A stretch of DNA of 64,000 bases from Gonocerus acuteangulatus. Lineage: Eukaryota; Arthropoda; Insecta; Hemiptera; Coreidae. Positions within the stretch are counted from its first letter, which is position 1; each line of letters begins with the position of its first letter. The stretch spans positions 28,291,448 through 28,355,447 of the forward strand of contig OX328124.1 of the NCBI GenBank assembly GCA_946811695.1. The letters run 5' to 3'. The position numbers and the translations under genes are program-made. The notes beneath the pieces are model-generated. The model saw only the letters and a program-made list of their open reading frames with translations. It made no database searches and was not told where the DNA came from. Positions 9,743-19,849 of this stretch are shown here, piece by piece.

Positions 9743-12061
9743 TCTACTATATATTTGTCAAATACCACTCACTCACTCACTGACCTATCATCCCCCAGCC
9801 CAAACTGCTCGACAGAAAATTTTGAAATTTTGCATGGACATTCCCTATATAACGTAGGCACTCACTAAGAAAGGATTTTTTGATATTCGAATTTTTAAGT
9901 ATTTTTAGAGGGGTTTGAAGTTTGAGTTGGTTAGAGCAGGCAAGCCTAGGCAGCAAGCGTTGCTAGGACGATAACAGAACAGCTGTTGCCGTATATTATC
10001 TATTTCATAGTATTATTTTTAATTGAGGTTAATTTCCACTATGATGGCATGTCCTTGAATTACTAGAAATAAAATGTGAGTTAGCCCCTCATAGAGTTTA
10101 TGCCCTGGTGATGGCCTATCCAAGGTAGTAATATCCCGAACCACTTGACACAAAAATTTGAATTTTGCACGGACAATATGTTTAGAGTGTAAACACTCGC
10201 TAAGAAAGGTTTTTTTGATATTCAAATGTTTAAGTACTTTTAGGGGGGTTTGAATTATTAAGAAGTTCCTCATCGGCTCAAAAAAGGTTCGATTTTGCTA
10301 ACATTTGGTACAAAAATCTTTCTTCTCATTTAAAAGGTCAAGTTCATTAACCAGTTGAATCCGTTTACTGGAAAATGGTTTTTAGAGCAAAATTTGTGCG
10401 AAAGATTCCTTAACGTAGGAAAACGAATGAAACCATTTTTTAAGCGAGTTCTGTAGACATTTACCTGAAAAATAGATAGAAATACTTTTCAAAACTAATT
10501 TTCTGTTTGGGTATTCAGAAACGAAGTATATGGAAAAAAATGTTATGAATGGTGTGTAATGATCTAAAAGGGGGTGCTCTAGAAAGGGTCAGTTTCTGGC
10601 ATAGCAAAGAGTAGCATTCCTATTCAAAATAAAGGCTAACTTATACTTCATAAGTCCATCACAAATATTCTCCTTTGTCAATCAATTTGTTAAAAGAGAT
10701 AGCCATTGGCAGTGCTTAGTTTGGCAGTATTTATTTTTTTTTTTAAAAAAGGCAGTGTTAAATAAAAGAAGTGTCCAAATATCTCGGCTAGGAGCGATAA
10801 GGTATACAAGTTCTCAAGAAGATAACAAAAGAGGTGCTTCCAAGAATGAACATGAACATCCAGGGAACGATCGCTGAAGTCAGACACCCTTGGTGTGGTG
10901 GGAGTAACGCCTCTATAAAAAGGGCCTTCCCCCACCACTCGCTCTCATTTCAACGCCAGCCAAGGGCCAGAGCACACCCATTCAACCACCAGAGGCTGAG
11001 GACCGAGCCTCTCGGCAGAACCAGCTGGCCAGCCGACACCAAGCACTTCACCTGGACATGATGGCCAGACACAACTCCAAGATCTAGCAGCCGACCATCA
11101 ATCTCTTCAACACAACTACAAGCAGCCTGCCTCTTCACTTCCAGAACATCATCCGTAAAATAAGCTGAGTACAACTCACTCACTGCCAACTTTTAAATAA
11201 ATTTTAAAAGCTATCTAAAATTTCATAATGGCCAATATTTATATTTTAATATATAAGTTAATATTTTAAATATGTTCTAACATTTCTTAATAACCCAACA
11301 TTGATACAAATATGTGAGTCAAGCAAATTTTTTATATTCTTTTTATATCACAGCCATGCAAAATCTTAAATTATATATTCTTTATTCAATATAAGTCAAT
11401 TATTTCCAACTCTATTTTATTTATAATGAACCTTTCTCCTGGTATATAATATGGTCTCAACACATAAAAGGACAGATGGTAAGAAATGATTCTAATAATA
11501 TATTTCTCATGCTTTTTATTTCAGGAAATTTATTAAATTAATTAATTATTCAAATGGTTTTCTTCATAATCCCGTATGTGGTGAGTTTGGTAAATTTAAA
11601 TGAACCCTGAGATTTAAGGAAATTATACTAAAAACAATCTAAATAAACTTTTCCTATATTAACTTTTAAATATATTCAATTTTCTTATTTTTGCCCAAAC
11701 CAAAACACCACAGGTGATACAAAGTTTTCGGATCTCAGTATATTTTCTAAAATATCTCGAAAACGGTTGGGAACTCGTAGTAAGTGTAAGGCGGCTATTC
11801 GAAAGGTTCCTAAATTCTCTACAAAAAAGATTCTATTGTAATGTTCGGTGGGGCGATGTCAATCGAAGAGATTTTTTTTTTTTTTTTTACTCCAACGGAA
11901 ACAAGCACGTTTACCTCCACATTGTGTTTCCTGGGTAACTTAAAGTCCGTGCAATTATAAGCTGTACAAAATTACGTAGTAGCGTTAATTTTGATCATAT
12001 CTTATTTAACTCAATATAAAAAATACTTATTGGCCGTGGTGAAGCACGGGTATTCAGCTAG
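9743..12061 (+). mobile_element. Non-autonomous Helitron, 2.3 kb, with internal LTR-like insert
   Basis: It starts TCTACTATATATTTGTC and ends with the hairpin CCGTG-gtgaag-CACGG (the stem lies in 'ccgtggtgaagcacgg') then GTATTCAGCTAG. The flanking bases are A (9742) and T (12062). Copy B has the empty site 'tctgaataatatat' at about 56739-56752, so the insertion between A and T is exact. Ends and subterminal sequence match the Helitron at 2614-3776. A GC-richer insert with an LTR-like promoter lies inside (10756-11282). I see no helicase coding. Confidence 0.87.
10756..11282 (+). mobile_element. LTR-like segment with TATA promoter nested in the Helitron
   Basis: The segment is bounded by TGTTA (10756) and TAACA (11278-11282), the TG...CA pattern of LTRs. 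It contains CTATAAAAAGGGCC (about 10912) with GC-rich sequence downstream, in an otherwise AT-rich context, and AATAAA near 11195. Just outside, 'cttaataacccaacattg' (11286-11303) resembles a decayed primer-binding region, much like 'aatggcgacccaacgtgg' after the LTR at 56807-57497. I see no gag or pol beside it. Confidence 0.45.

Positions 12062-12130
<69 letters not shown>
12062..12130. repeat. (TA)n microsatellite, ~69 bp
   Basis: The TA tract follows the Helitron 3' end directly and continues into 'atttgcagcaaaactacaaac'. In copy B the matching tract is split by an LTR-type insertion (56807-57550). Confidence 0.92.
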
Positions 12131-12134
<4 letters not shown>

Positions 12135-12299
12135 GCAGCAAAACTACAAACACACACACAAAAAATCGGGTTTTCTGATCATAGGTGCCTTTCCACAGTC
12201 CAGGTCAAAATATACACTATAATTTTTCATTGGAATACAGAAAATCAAAAACAAAAGGCTGAATATTTATTGATATAATATTTATTTATTTAAATTTTA

Positions 12300-12494
12300 A
12301 TGTCCATTATTATTAACTACGAATTTTGGGACGGGTTATCTATAGGTTACCACCCTTTTCTAGCCGGGAAAGGGCTGATGCCTTTTCTTTTTTCTAAAGA
12401 AAAGCCACCACTCCATAGTGGGAATCGAATCCACGACCTTTGGCACGGTGTGTTAAGTGCTCACGCCTTAACACTTTCGGCCACCAGGCCTCCT
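12300..12494 (-). mobile_element. SINE-2, tRNA-derived
   Basis: On the minus strand it starts AGGAGGCCTGGTGGCCGAAAG, with an A-box like that of class II tRNAs (tRNA-Leu/Ser style GGCCGAAAG-GTTAAGG), and has the B-box-like GGATTCGATTCC. The tail includes 'ggcatcagccctttcccggctagaaaagggtggtaacc'. It is shared with copy B (57755-57949). Confidence 0.75.
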
Positions 12495-12534
12495 ATTGAT
12501 ATGATAGAAAATAGAAAAACAGTACATACATAAA

Positions 12535-13310
12535 AATATAATATTATATTAAATTATTATAAAATATTATTATTAACTATAAAATTTACTACATATAAAT
12601 ATTATAACTAAGAGTTTCTAATATTTGTATTTCAGCCATTGTGTGGAGTGTAAGTAGCATGAGTTGAAAGGAATGAGTATTTATTTGTGAATAAAAGGTA
12701 AAATGAGGCAACTAACATAAGCATTTCGTAATAACATATAATCAAAGGGATAGTAAATATTTGAATATTTTAGTATTGATTCTCGTATCCTTATGAACAT
12801 CTACTCAAAATACTATTCAGTTTTCTGATTATGAGATTGTCCTAGATACTATTGTATATGGATAAGTTCATCCATTTTGTAAACAAATGACATTGATCTG
12901 TTGTAGAGTTGGGCAAAAATATATTACATTATTATAAAATATTATTATTAACTATACAATTTACTACACATAAGTATTATAACTGAGAGTTTCTAATATT
13001 TTTTGTGTTTCTAATATAATTTGTATTTCAGCCATTGTGTGGAGTGTAAGTAGGATGAGTTGAAAGGAATGAGTATTTATTTGTGAATAAAAGGTAAAAT
13101 GAGGCAACTAACATAAGCTTTTGTAATAACATATAATTAAAGGGATAGCATATATTTGAATATTTTAGTATTGATTCTCGTATCCTTATGAACATCTACT
13201 CAAAATACTATTCAGTTTTCTGATTATGAGATTGTCCTAGATACTATTGTATATGGATAAGTTCATCCATTTTGTAAACAAATGACATTGATCTGTTGCA
13301 GAGTTGGGCA
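12535..13310 (+). repeat. Tandem ~385-bp duplication unique to copy A
   Basis: Two successive units (about 12535-12919 and 12920-13310) each run from 'ttataaaatattattattaactata' through 'cagccattgtgtggagtgtaag' to 'gttgggcaaaaa'. Copy B has a single unit (about 57985-58390) that resembles the second A unit, including its extra 'tttttgtgtttctaatataat'. The duplication therefore arose in A or was reduced in B. Confidence 0.85.
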
Positions 13311-13988
13311 AAAATTAATTGCAGAGACGATTTACAATTAACAGTTATAACTTTAATTTCATCAACTCGCAATTAGGGTTAAAAATTCAATTGTAATTGC
13401 GAACTCCTGTGATTAACAACTGATTAATTGTTATTGCAGATTCTTGCGATTAACAATTGATTAATTTTGATTGTGAAATCCACAATTACTATTAATCAAT
13501 TGTTGTTTGATCCAGATTAAGATGGGGTCAGAGTGGACGGAAAGTGTGCCAGTGAGCCAGATAAAACCGGAGTTACCCATTATGGACCAGAAGTGAGCCA
13601 GAGTGGCCCAAAAAGGGGTCAGAAAGTCCCTGGAAGTTGCCAAGAGGTGACTGAAATGCCAGGCCCCTGCCAAAAACATTTTGCCTATGAAAGTTAAGGT
13701 ATCATAGTATTGGGCCACGTTTGAGGCTCATAATACCTTGTCAAGTACCTAATAATACCCTCTCACTTATTTGTGCAATTCCAACTAGGCCAGCTTTCGT
13801 TAACTTACATATGGCTGAGGCCGCTTAAACTTACATAATGTTCATACAAACCTGATTGTTTTAAGTCTTCCAAGAATTTATAATAATCCTGAATCGTTAC
13901 CCTATGGGCCTGAAGCTTTAAATAGTGGCCATCATTTAACGAAAAATGGCTAAATTGGAATTGCACAAATAAGTGAGAAGGTATTATT

Positions 13989-13990
<2 letters not shown>
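13311..13990. other. Non-coding, ATTAAC/GTTAAT-rich segment
   Basis: 13311-13510 is rich in short, dispersed ATTAAC, CAATTG and GTTAAT motifs in both orientations, a low-complexity self-complementary pattern. The rest is unique-looking, is conserved with copy B (58380-59060), and has no gene I recognise. A short open frame on the minus strand (13461-13718) is not supported by codon-type conservation. Confidence 0.5.
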
Positions 13991-14026
<36 letters not shown>

Positions 14027-14189
14027 GGCACATCTACATCTAGGTCATTAGCGCCGACATCCAGGTTGTAGCGAGGAATTTCACCAGCGAGCCGTGGGAT
14101 GATAAAATTCCTGCCGGAGGTTGGGAATCGAACCCACCATCTCCCGCTTATGAATCCAAGGCGCTAGCCATTAGACCACGGGAGACCCC
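13991..14189 (-). mobile_element. SINE-1, tRNA-derived, inserted after the duplication
   Basis: On the minus strand: GGGGTCTCCCGTGGTCTAATG (A-box region), B-box GGTTCGATTCC, a body with 'aggaattt...aaattcctcgct' and 'gccgacatcc', then a long A tail (T run 13991-14024). It is flanked by perfect 11-bp direct repeats GGTATTATTAG at 13980-13990 and 14190-14200. Copy B (about 59060) has a single GGTATTATTAG with no SINE, so this is a clean insertion. Confidence 0.92.
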
Positions 14190-14440
14190 GGTATTATTAG
14201 TATAAGGTACTAAGAGCCTAAAACTTGGCCCGATACTATGATATCATAACTTTCATAGGCAAACTGTTTTTGGCCTGGAACTTGGTCTCTTTTTTCGATG
14301 TTAGTTTTTTTTATGGAATGAATTAACAGCCATTATTCTACTGTGGAAAATTAGCCTTCTAAACTATTAGTTGTATAATATTATTATATTTACATTATAT
14401 TAACAAAAAAAAAATAAATAAAAAACCTGTGAATAAATTT

Positions 14441-14525
14441 AATTAGCTTTACAATAGGTTTGCCATATCATTTTGTTAATTATTTTATCCTGATATACGC
14501 CTTTCCACGTAAATACAAAACTCCT
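14441..14525 (-). pseudogene. 3' end remnant of a secreted RRRVFTW-repeat gene
   Basis: Translated on the minus strand, this stretch reads SFVFTWKGVYQDKI then MIWQTYCKAN. That matches the C-terminus of the pseudogene at 37195 (VFSWKGADYDKI...MIWQIYCKSS) and the intact genes' IWQIKC end. Nothing upstream of it on that strand continues the reading frame, so only the last ~27 codons survive. Copy B has the same relic at 59300-59386. Confidence 0.7.
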
Positions 14526-15030
14526 TTACATGTCCTTTTGATATGCATCGACTGTTTTTTTTTTTTTTAAATGACATATCTTCATGTAGTGGATTTCTTA
14601 TATGCTGGTTGTATACTTTTGAGCCAAGAAGTGAGATGTTCCTGATGCAAAATATGCTTGGAAAATGACCGTCGATGACTTTCTAGATAAGGTACAATGG
14701 GTCAGGTATAATTCTGATTTAGATAGCTAGTTACTGATTTTAAGATTTATTTAAATTTTAAGGTCCACTTAACACAGATTTGTTGGATGGGTTATCTAAT
14801 TGTTACCACACTTTTCTAGCCAGGATAGGGCTGACACTTATTCTTTTTTTGAAAAAATGAAGCTATCGCCCCTAGGGGGAATCAAACGCATGAAGTTAAC
14901 ACTTTTGACCATCAGTCATCCTGATTTTATGAAAAATGTAAAAAATAAAGACATCAAATGAACATCAACCCCCCCCCCCCAAAAAAAGAAAGTTATTATA
15001 GACTACTATAATGTAAGAACCTTCACTTAA
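14526..15030. other. Spacer with diverged SINE-2 fragment
   Basis: A diverged minus-oriented SINE-2 is recognisable at 14757-14926 ('ggttatctaattgttaccacacttttctagccaggatagggctgac'). A C10/A7 low-complexity run lies at 14971-14987. No gene is seen. Confidence 0.6.
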
Positions 15031-15384
15031 AAGTCTGACTCACAGGAAATGTGTCACCTTAGTACGGTTCCGTTCATATCTCTAGTGTCATTTGGAAAGC
15101 TCAAAATAGAAACAGTTATTATTTTGGTTAGACCTTTCGTGAATTTCACGACGTGAAATACTTTTATGGCCCCAGCTTCTTATCTGGAAAAATAAACCTT
15201 CGTAAGCTTATGAACACAAAAACGTAAGCTTTAAGACTTTTTTCATGCGAATTTTGCCCTAAAAACCATCTTCGGGCAGTTGAATTCTGCTGATTAACGA
15301 ACTTGATTAGTCTTTCAAGTTGGACGAAAGATTTTTGTACTGAATTTCATCAAAATCGGACCGTTTTTGAGCCTGTGTGAGAGG

Positions 15385-15458
<74 letters not shown>

Positions 15459-15592
15459 TTCAAATTTGAATCCTCCTTATATTCGAGATCTTTTGAGAAA
15501 ATTTTCTAGTCGGCACTTCCGGATTGTGTCATGAGGTCAACCTCATAAGCGGGGTTCCTCCCTATGGAGGGAGGGAGAAACCGCGCTAAAAT
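15031..15592 (+). mobile_element. GCGCGG-family element (short copy) abutting the secreted-protein gene
   Basis: It starts TCTGACTCACAGG after AAAAG and ends 'ggagaaaccgcgctaaaa', with an internal (TA)n tract at 15389-15452. It ends 8 bases past the stop codon of the minus-strand gene at 15601, so the 3' UTR of that gene must consist of this element. The arrangement is the same in copy B (60487-61062). Confidence 0.75.
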
Positions 15593-15600
15593 TAAATAAT

Positions 15601-17610
15601 TCAACATTTGATTTGCCATATCTTTTCTGAACTAATATAATTAGCATTATTTCCCCTCCATGTATACACATGCCCCGTGATATAAAAAAACTTATGCCAA
15701 TCACATTCTGCATAAAGGTCTTCTCCGTGGTATGTGTTTTTTATCGCAAATTCTTCTCTGTCATTTAAAGGAATCACTTTCCACCTACCTTGTAGTACTG
15801 ATTCTCCTAGTCTCCAAGTGAACACTCTTCTGCGTTCACTGTCAAATGCAAACATATTTGAAGCTGCATACAGATACTCTTTGTAATGGGCATTTTTTAT
15901 TTCAAAATAGTGTTTATCTTCTTTAAAAATTGGGATGAAGTTCCAGTAGCCCTCAATCATTTCTCCAGCTTTCCTCTGAATGAGTACGCGTCTCCTATCT
16001 GAATCATAAGCAAGGTCATCAGTTGACGAATATAGATATTCATCTATAGCTTTGTTCTTAATGGTGCAATTCACTCCACCCCAAATCAAATTTTTCACTG
16101 ATGTATATAAACTGTTTTTGAGCCCCACAGCTATGTTTTTGAAATGTTCTGATATGTGTTGATAGTTTTCTCTAGCCATAATTTCTTTCAGAGTGAATGC
16201 AACCACTAGTTGTTCAGAGGAGTTTAAATTATTGTTGTTTCTCATATTTTCAAATAGAGCATTGATGTATAAACATTGATCCTCAACATACTTATTTTCC
16301 CGAATAAACCTAAGTATGGCTCTTACATTCTTCAAGTCGTGTGCACATGCTTTTTTAATAATATCAGGATAATACTCCCTTATATCATGTCCATATACAT
16401 TTAAAAACTGAATAGTGTTGTTGTAATTACATTTGGTAATATTATCGGACCATGATTCAATTATCTTTTGAGTATGTTCTTTTAATTTGGATTCAATAGG
16501 TGTATTCTTCATGCAGCGTTTAGTAGCTCTGAGGAATACCATTGTATGCGGACTATTTAGTTCATCGTTCTCTTTCATTAAATCATATAACGTGACAAAA
16601 ACTATCACATTCTGACTGCAGGAAGAAAGTGCATTTCCAAAGTCGATTATTTTCTTCAAATTTTCTAATTGCCCATGATCAACATAGGCTGATGTAGTAA
16701 TATCAATTAAAACAGAGTTCTTTTTAATTTGGTTAAAATATCTAATAGCATTTGCAATGTTTCCTCGGCTGATATTTTCTATACACTTTTTGATTTGGCT
16801 ATTTTCGGATTCTCTCTTTATATCATTTATCACACTTTCTGTTGCTTGCAGTTTGGCTCCCAGTAAGTCAAATTGTTGTTTTAGCTCTTGAGAAAAAGAA
16901 TCTTTCGTAATATTTCCTTCGTGCTTATAACTATAAATTATCCTCTTGTAAACGACATCCCATTTATTTATTTCATCAATAGGAGCTTGGCTGATTGTAG
17001 TTTGATTCAGTCCGCATTTGAGAAAATCTACGGAGCATTGTACTAATTTCAACCATTGTATACAATTGTTGGAGTCGGATTCATTGTAGCCACAGGCATT
17101 CGAAAGTTTTGAGGCTTGTGAAATTATTTCATTTATTTTATTTTTCACATCCAAAAGTTTTTCTTTTGACAACGGGCAAGGAGTGTTGCTTTTTATTACT
17201 GATCTAGTGAAACGGTGATGTATCACATCGTTAAATGTTTCAATATTGGGCCTGCACAGTCTGTCCAATAAGGGATGAGTAATTTTGTTAAATATTCTAT
17301 CACAACGACTTCTGTATCTTTTATCTAATTGTGATATTATTGGTAACAAAGGGTCTAATATCTCAGTTATATTATTTTTTGGGTTTTGTCTAGTCTTTGC
17401 TTCTGTGATTTTATTTGAAGACATTCCACCTAAAAATATATAATTGGATTCAAGTATCTTCTCGGGCGATTTAAGATTTACATAATAGGGGTGAAGTTCT
17501 TCATGCTTATTGTAAATTGAAACTTGAGAATTTTGATTTTTTTGATCTTCATACGACTCTTTCAATGTTAACTGAATGATGAATAGAATGACTGTAAGTG
17601 ATGTGTTCAT
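15601..17610 (-). CDS. Secreted protein with C-terminal RRRVFTW repeats, copy A (669 aa)
   Basis: A single open frame, ATG at 17610-17608, TGA at 15603-15601. The frame extends 12 codons further upstream only through a TTG, and copy B also supports this ATG. Residues 1-19 form a signal peptide (LTVILFIIQL core). About 20-505 is Cys- and Asn-rich and looks mainly helical, with a C-x9-C-x8-C-x6-C cluster (NACGYNESDSNNC onward) and several N-glycosylation sequons. About 507-669 holds three repeats of the type I-K-N-x(3-4)-E-Y-L-Y-A-x(6)-D-S-x-R-R-R-V-x-T-W, ending in IWQIKC. I associate such repeats with mosquito salivary/haemolymph proteins of the TRIO/DUF4803 type; this is from memory and not searched. 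Function unknown; extracellular. A possible 5' UTR acceptor (TTGTTTCAG) lies about 60 bases upstream. Confidence 0.85.
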   Translation of the reverse strand: MNTSLTVILFIIQLTLKESYEDQKNQNSQVSIYNKHEELHPYYVNLKSPEKILESNYIFLGGMSSNKITEAKTRQNPKNNITEILDPLLPIISQLDKRYRSRCDRIFNKITHPLLDRLCRPNIETFNDVIHHRFTRSVIKSNTPCPLSKEKLLDVKNKINEIISQASKLSNACGYNESDSNNCIQWLKLVQCSVDFLKCGLNQTTISQAPIDEINKWDVVYKRIIYSYKHEGNITKDSFSQELKQQFDLLGAKLQATESVINDIKRESENSQIKKCIENISRGNIANAIRYFNQIKKNSVLIDITTSAYVDHGQLENLKKIIDFGNALSSCSQNVIVFVTLYDLMKENDELNSPHTMVFLRATKRCMKNTPIESKLKEHTQKIIESWSDNITKCNYNNTIQFLNVYGHDIREYYPDIIKKACAHDLKNVRAILRFIRENKYVEDQCLYINALFENMRNNNNLNSSEQLVVAFTLKEIMARENYQHISEHFKNIAVGLKNSLYTSVKNLIWGGVNCTIKNKAIDEYLYSSTDDLAYDSDRRRVLIQRKAGEMIEGYWNFIPIFKEDKHYFEIKNAHYKEYLYAASNMFAFDSERRRVFTWRLGESVLQGRWKVIPLNDREEFAIKNTYHGEDLYAECDWHKFFYITGHVYTWRGNNANYISSEKIWQIKC

Positions 17611-18046
17611 TTTCAAAATTTCAGATATTGTATTAAGAGAGCCCAAAAAAGTTTAATCAACAATTTACTGAAACAATAGTATCTTACATTGTAGAAAATA
17701 CTTCCAATGAAATTCTGAATATTATCAACTCATTATATCCGAACAGCATCAGATAAACAAATTTTGTGTTATTGTTATCAATTTTAAGAAAATAATTGAA
17801 GATTCTCCATCCTAGTCAACTCAAAACTTCTGAAACAAAGAAACAAATACAAAATTACATTATTTTTCTCTTAATCTTACAAATTGTCTTTTTAAAGATT
17901 TAGATAGAATAATTTTTTTGGTATTTCGCTTATGTAAATACGCTACAATGTATATTTGAATCTTGCCACCTATTACGTTAGCAGTCGAATGGTTCCATGT
18001 GTTGAAATGTAATTGGATATACAGTTTGTTGGTTGTATGTGCAAAA
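17611..18046 (-). other. Upstream region of the copy A secreted-protein gene
   Basis: Non-coding and highly similar to 63097-63530 in copy B. On the minus strand 'actattgtttcag' (about 17667-17679) is a good splice acceptor just before the leader, so transcription may start further upstream. I see no convincing TATA box. Confidence 0.45.
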
Positions 18047-18892
18047 AGTCCAACTCGAAGGATCTTAGCGCGGTTCCGTTCTTATCCCTAGTGTCATTTG
18101 GAAAGATTGAAATAGAAACAGTTATTATTTTGGTTCAACCTTTCCTGAAATCTTTTTACCCCCGTAAACAAAGGGCCAGAGTACCCTTTTCATGGAATCC
18201 CACCCAACAGCTTGGTTGGCCAACCCCACTACTACAAATAGTTATTTCACAGTATCAAATATCAAAGTGTTTCTAATTTTCTTGACTTCTTCCACTGTAA
18301 TACTAGTTCTATAAATAAATGCAATAAAAAAAAAACAATCAAAAAGTGAGCTAAAAAACTACGAAAACCCGTTCAAAAGAACAAAACAAATACATTTGAA
18401 GTTTTAAGCACTCATTGCTCCGATTGACAATGCCTAATCAAAAATTTCTCCAGAACCTTTCTTGTAGAGCATTTAGTAAGCTTTTGAATGGTAACCTTCC
18501 GCTTACCAAGATTCTCAACCGTTTTAGAGATATTAAGGAAAATATACGAAGTTTCCAAAACCTATCGTGTATCTTAATACAATATTTTATTCTAATCCTT
18601 CCTTAACTCCAAACGTAACCAAAATTTAATCATCTTTGTTTATATGAATTTCAAACATGAAGAAAATGTTTTAACCAAAACCAGAACCGTATTCGTTCTT
18701 CTGGGCCAAAAAGCCTTTAAAACGAGTACTTGCAAGCATATGAAGTAAGCGCAACGATTTTTTTCGCGCGAATTTCGCTTCAAAAACAATGTTCCTTTGG
18801 GAGGATTCTGCTGGTTAACGAACTTGACCTTTCAAATTAGACGATAAAATTAAGTACCAAATTTCATCAAAATCGGACCATTTTTGAGGCAT

Positions 18893-18905
18893 CCAGAGAG
18901 GGAAC

Positions 18906-18953
<48 letters not shown>

Positions 18954-18958
18954 GTTCC

Positions 18959-19034
<76 letters not shown>

Positions 19035-19043
19035 GTTCCCTCT
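18893..19043. repeat. Triplicated AGAGAGGGAACAG / (TA)n palindrome
   Basis: AGAGAGGGAACAGATA opens a (TA)n tract, which closes with TATCTGTTCCCTCTCT. A second TA tract follows and closes with the same TATCTGTTCCCTCTCT. The element's single TA tract has become an inverted then direct repeat, forming a large AT-rich hairpin. Confidence 0.85.
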
Positions 19044-19072
19044 CTGGACGCTAAAGTTTCGTCTAAGGGGGG

Positions 19073-19765
19073 TCATTCCATGTCAAATCAACACACTTTT
19101 TGACCTCACCCTTTCCGATTTTAATGAAAATTGGTACACCCAAAGTAGGTGTTGGGACTAATAAAAATACCGAATTTCAAATTTTTATCTAAAACGGTTA
19201 TCAAAATACGGCTACGTAAAGTTTTCAAAAAGCATCAAAATCTCGCTTTTTCAAAATATTTAAATAGACATAACTCCTCTCCTGTTTACGTTACAAACAT
19301 GGAGAAGGTGTCATGGTTTAGCTCTTTATATGCCCTTTCAAACGACATGCATATAAAGATCATTATCATGCATAACATGATAGGTTATGACAAAAAAATG
19401 TTTTTCAAAATCAAAAATAAAATTTTGAATCTAAATATTTTCAAAAACGCATCTTCAACAATTTTGAAAAAATTATATATAATTGGTCATATTATTACTA
19501 ATTTGTATAGCAAATTTGGTTATGGGAAGGAAATGGGTTCTAAGTCAAAATAATTTAAAACCGAAGGTGGCTTTGGACTAATTTTGTGTATGTTTATATA
19601 TAAAAACTTTTTAATACATAATTGTATAATTTAATTCAAACTTTACTGTTACATATATTTTATAGACACTTCAACTTCATTATCTTAATTAGAAAACTTA
19701 TTTAAAAAAATATTATACCTTAATAATTTGTTGTAATAAGTTTAATTTAGAATATTTGTCTAAAA
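19073..19765 (+). repeat. Outer inverted-repeat arm, left
   Basis: Pairs with 23698-24327 from GGTCATTCCATG inward to 'tagaatatttgtct', with small indels (for example an extra ~30 bases near 19165-19200). The 134-codon open frame inside (19149-19553) is mirrored in the other arm (23917-24171), but the arms are equally similar outside it, so coding is doubtful. Confidence 0.85.
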
Positions 19766-19849
19766 GGACCCCACCCTTTCCTAATGGAAAATGGCTTTCG
19801 GTAAAATTGAACGAAACTATGCTTGTTGGAGAGAGAAAGTCTTTTTTAT

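Larger units (their letters stand above)
1341..18560 (+). repeat. Segmental duplication, copy A
   Basis: From about 1341 this sequence can be followed against 44486-64000 in the same order and orientation: asparaginase exons 3-6, intervening introns, downstream repeats, and the minus-strand secreted-protein gene with its upstream region. The offset between matching points varies (43157 at exon 3, 46740 at exon 5, 45471 at the secreted-protein stop) because each copy has its own insertions and deletions. The right edge is not reached, since copy B runs off the window. Long introns are nearly as similar as exons, which suggests a young event, recent conversion, or uncollapsed haplotypes in the assembly. 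Confidence 0.9.

Noticed and set aside
10690..11189. Host gene in the GC-rich block
   Set aside because: Open frames on both strands are short and mutually overlapping; the block fits an LTR with promoter inside a Helitron better than an exon.
19149..19553. 134-codon open frame, mirrored at 23917-24171
   Set aside because: It lies inside the outer inverted-repeat arms; similarity of the arms is the same outside the frame, composition is AT-driven (I, K, N, F) and no motif is seen.
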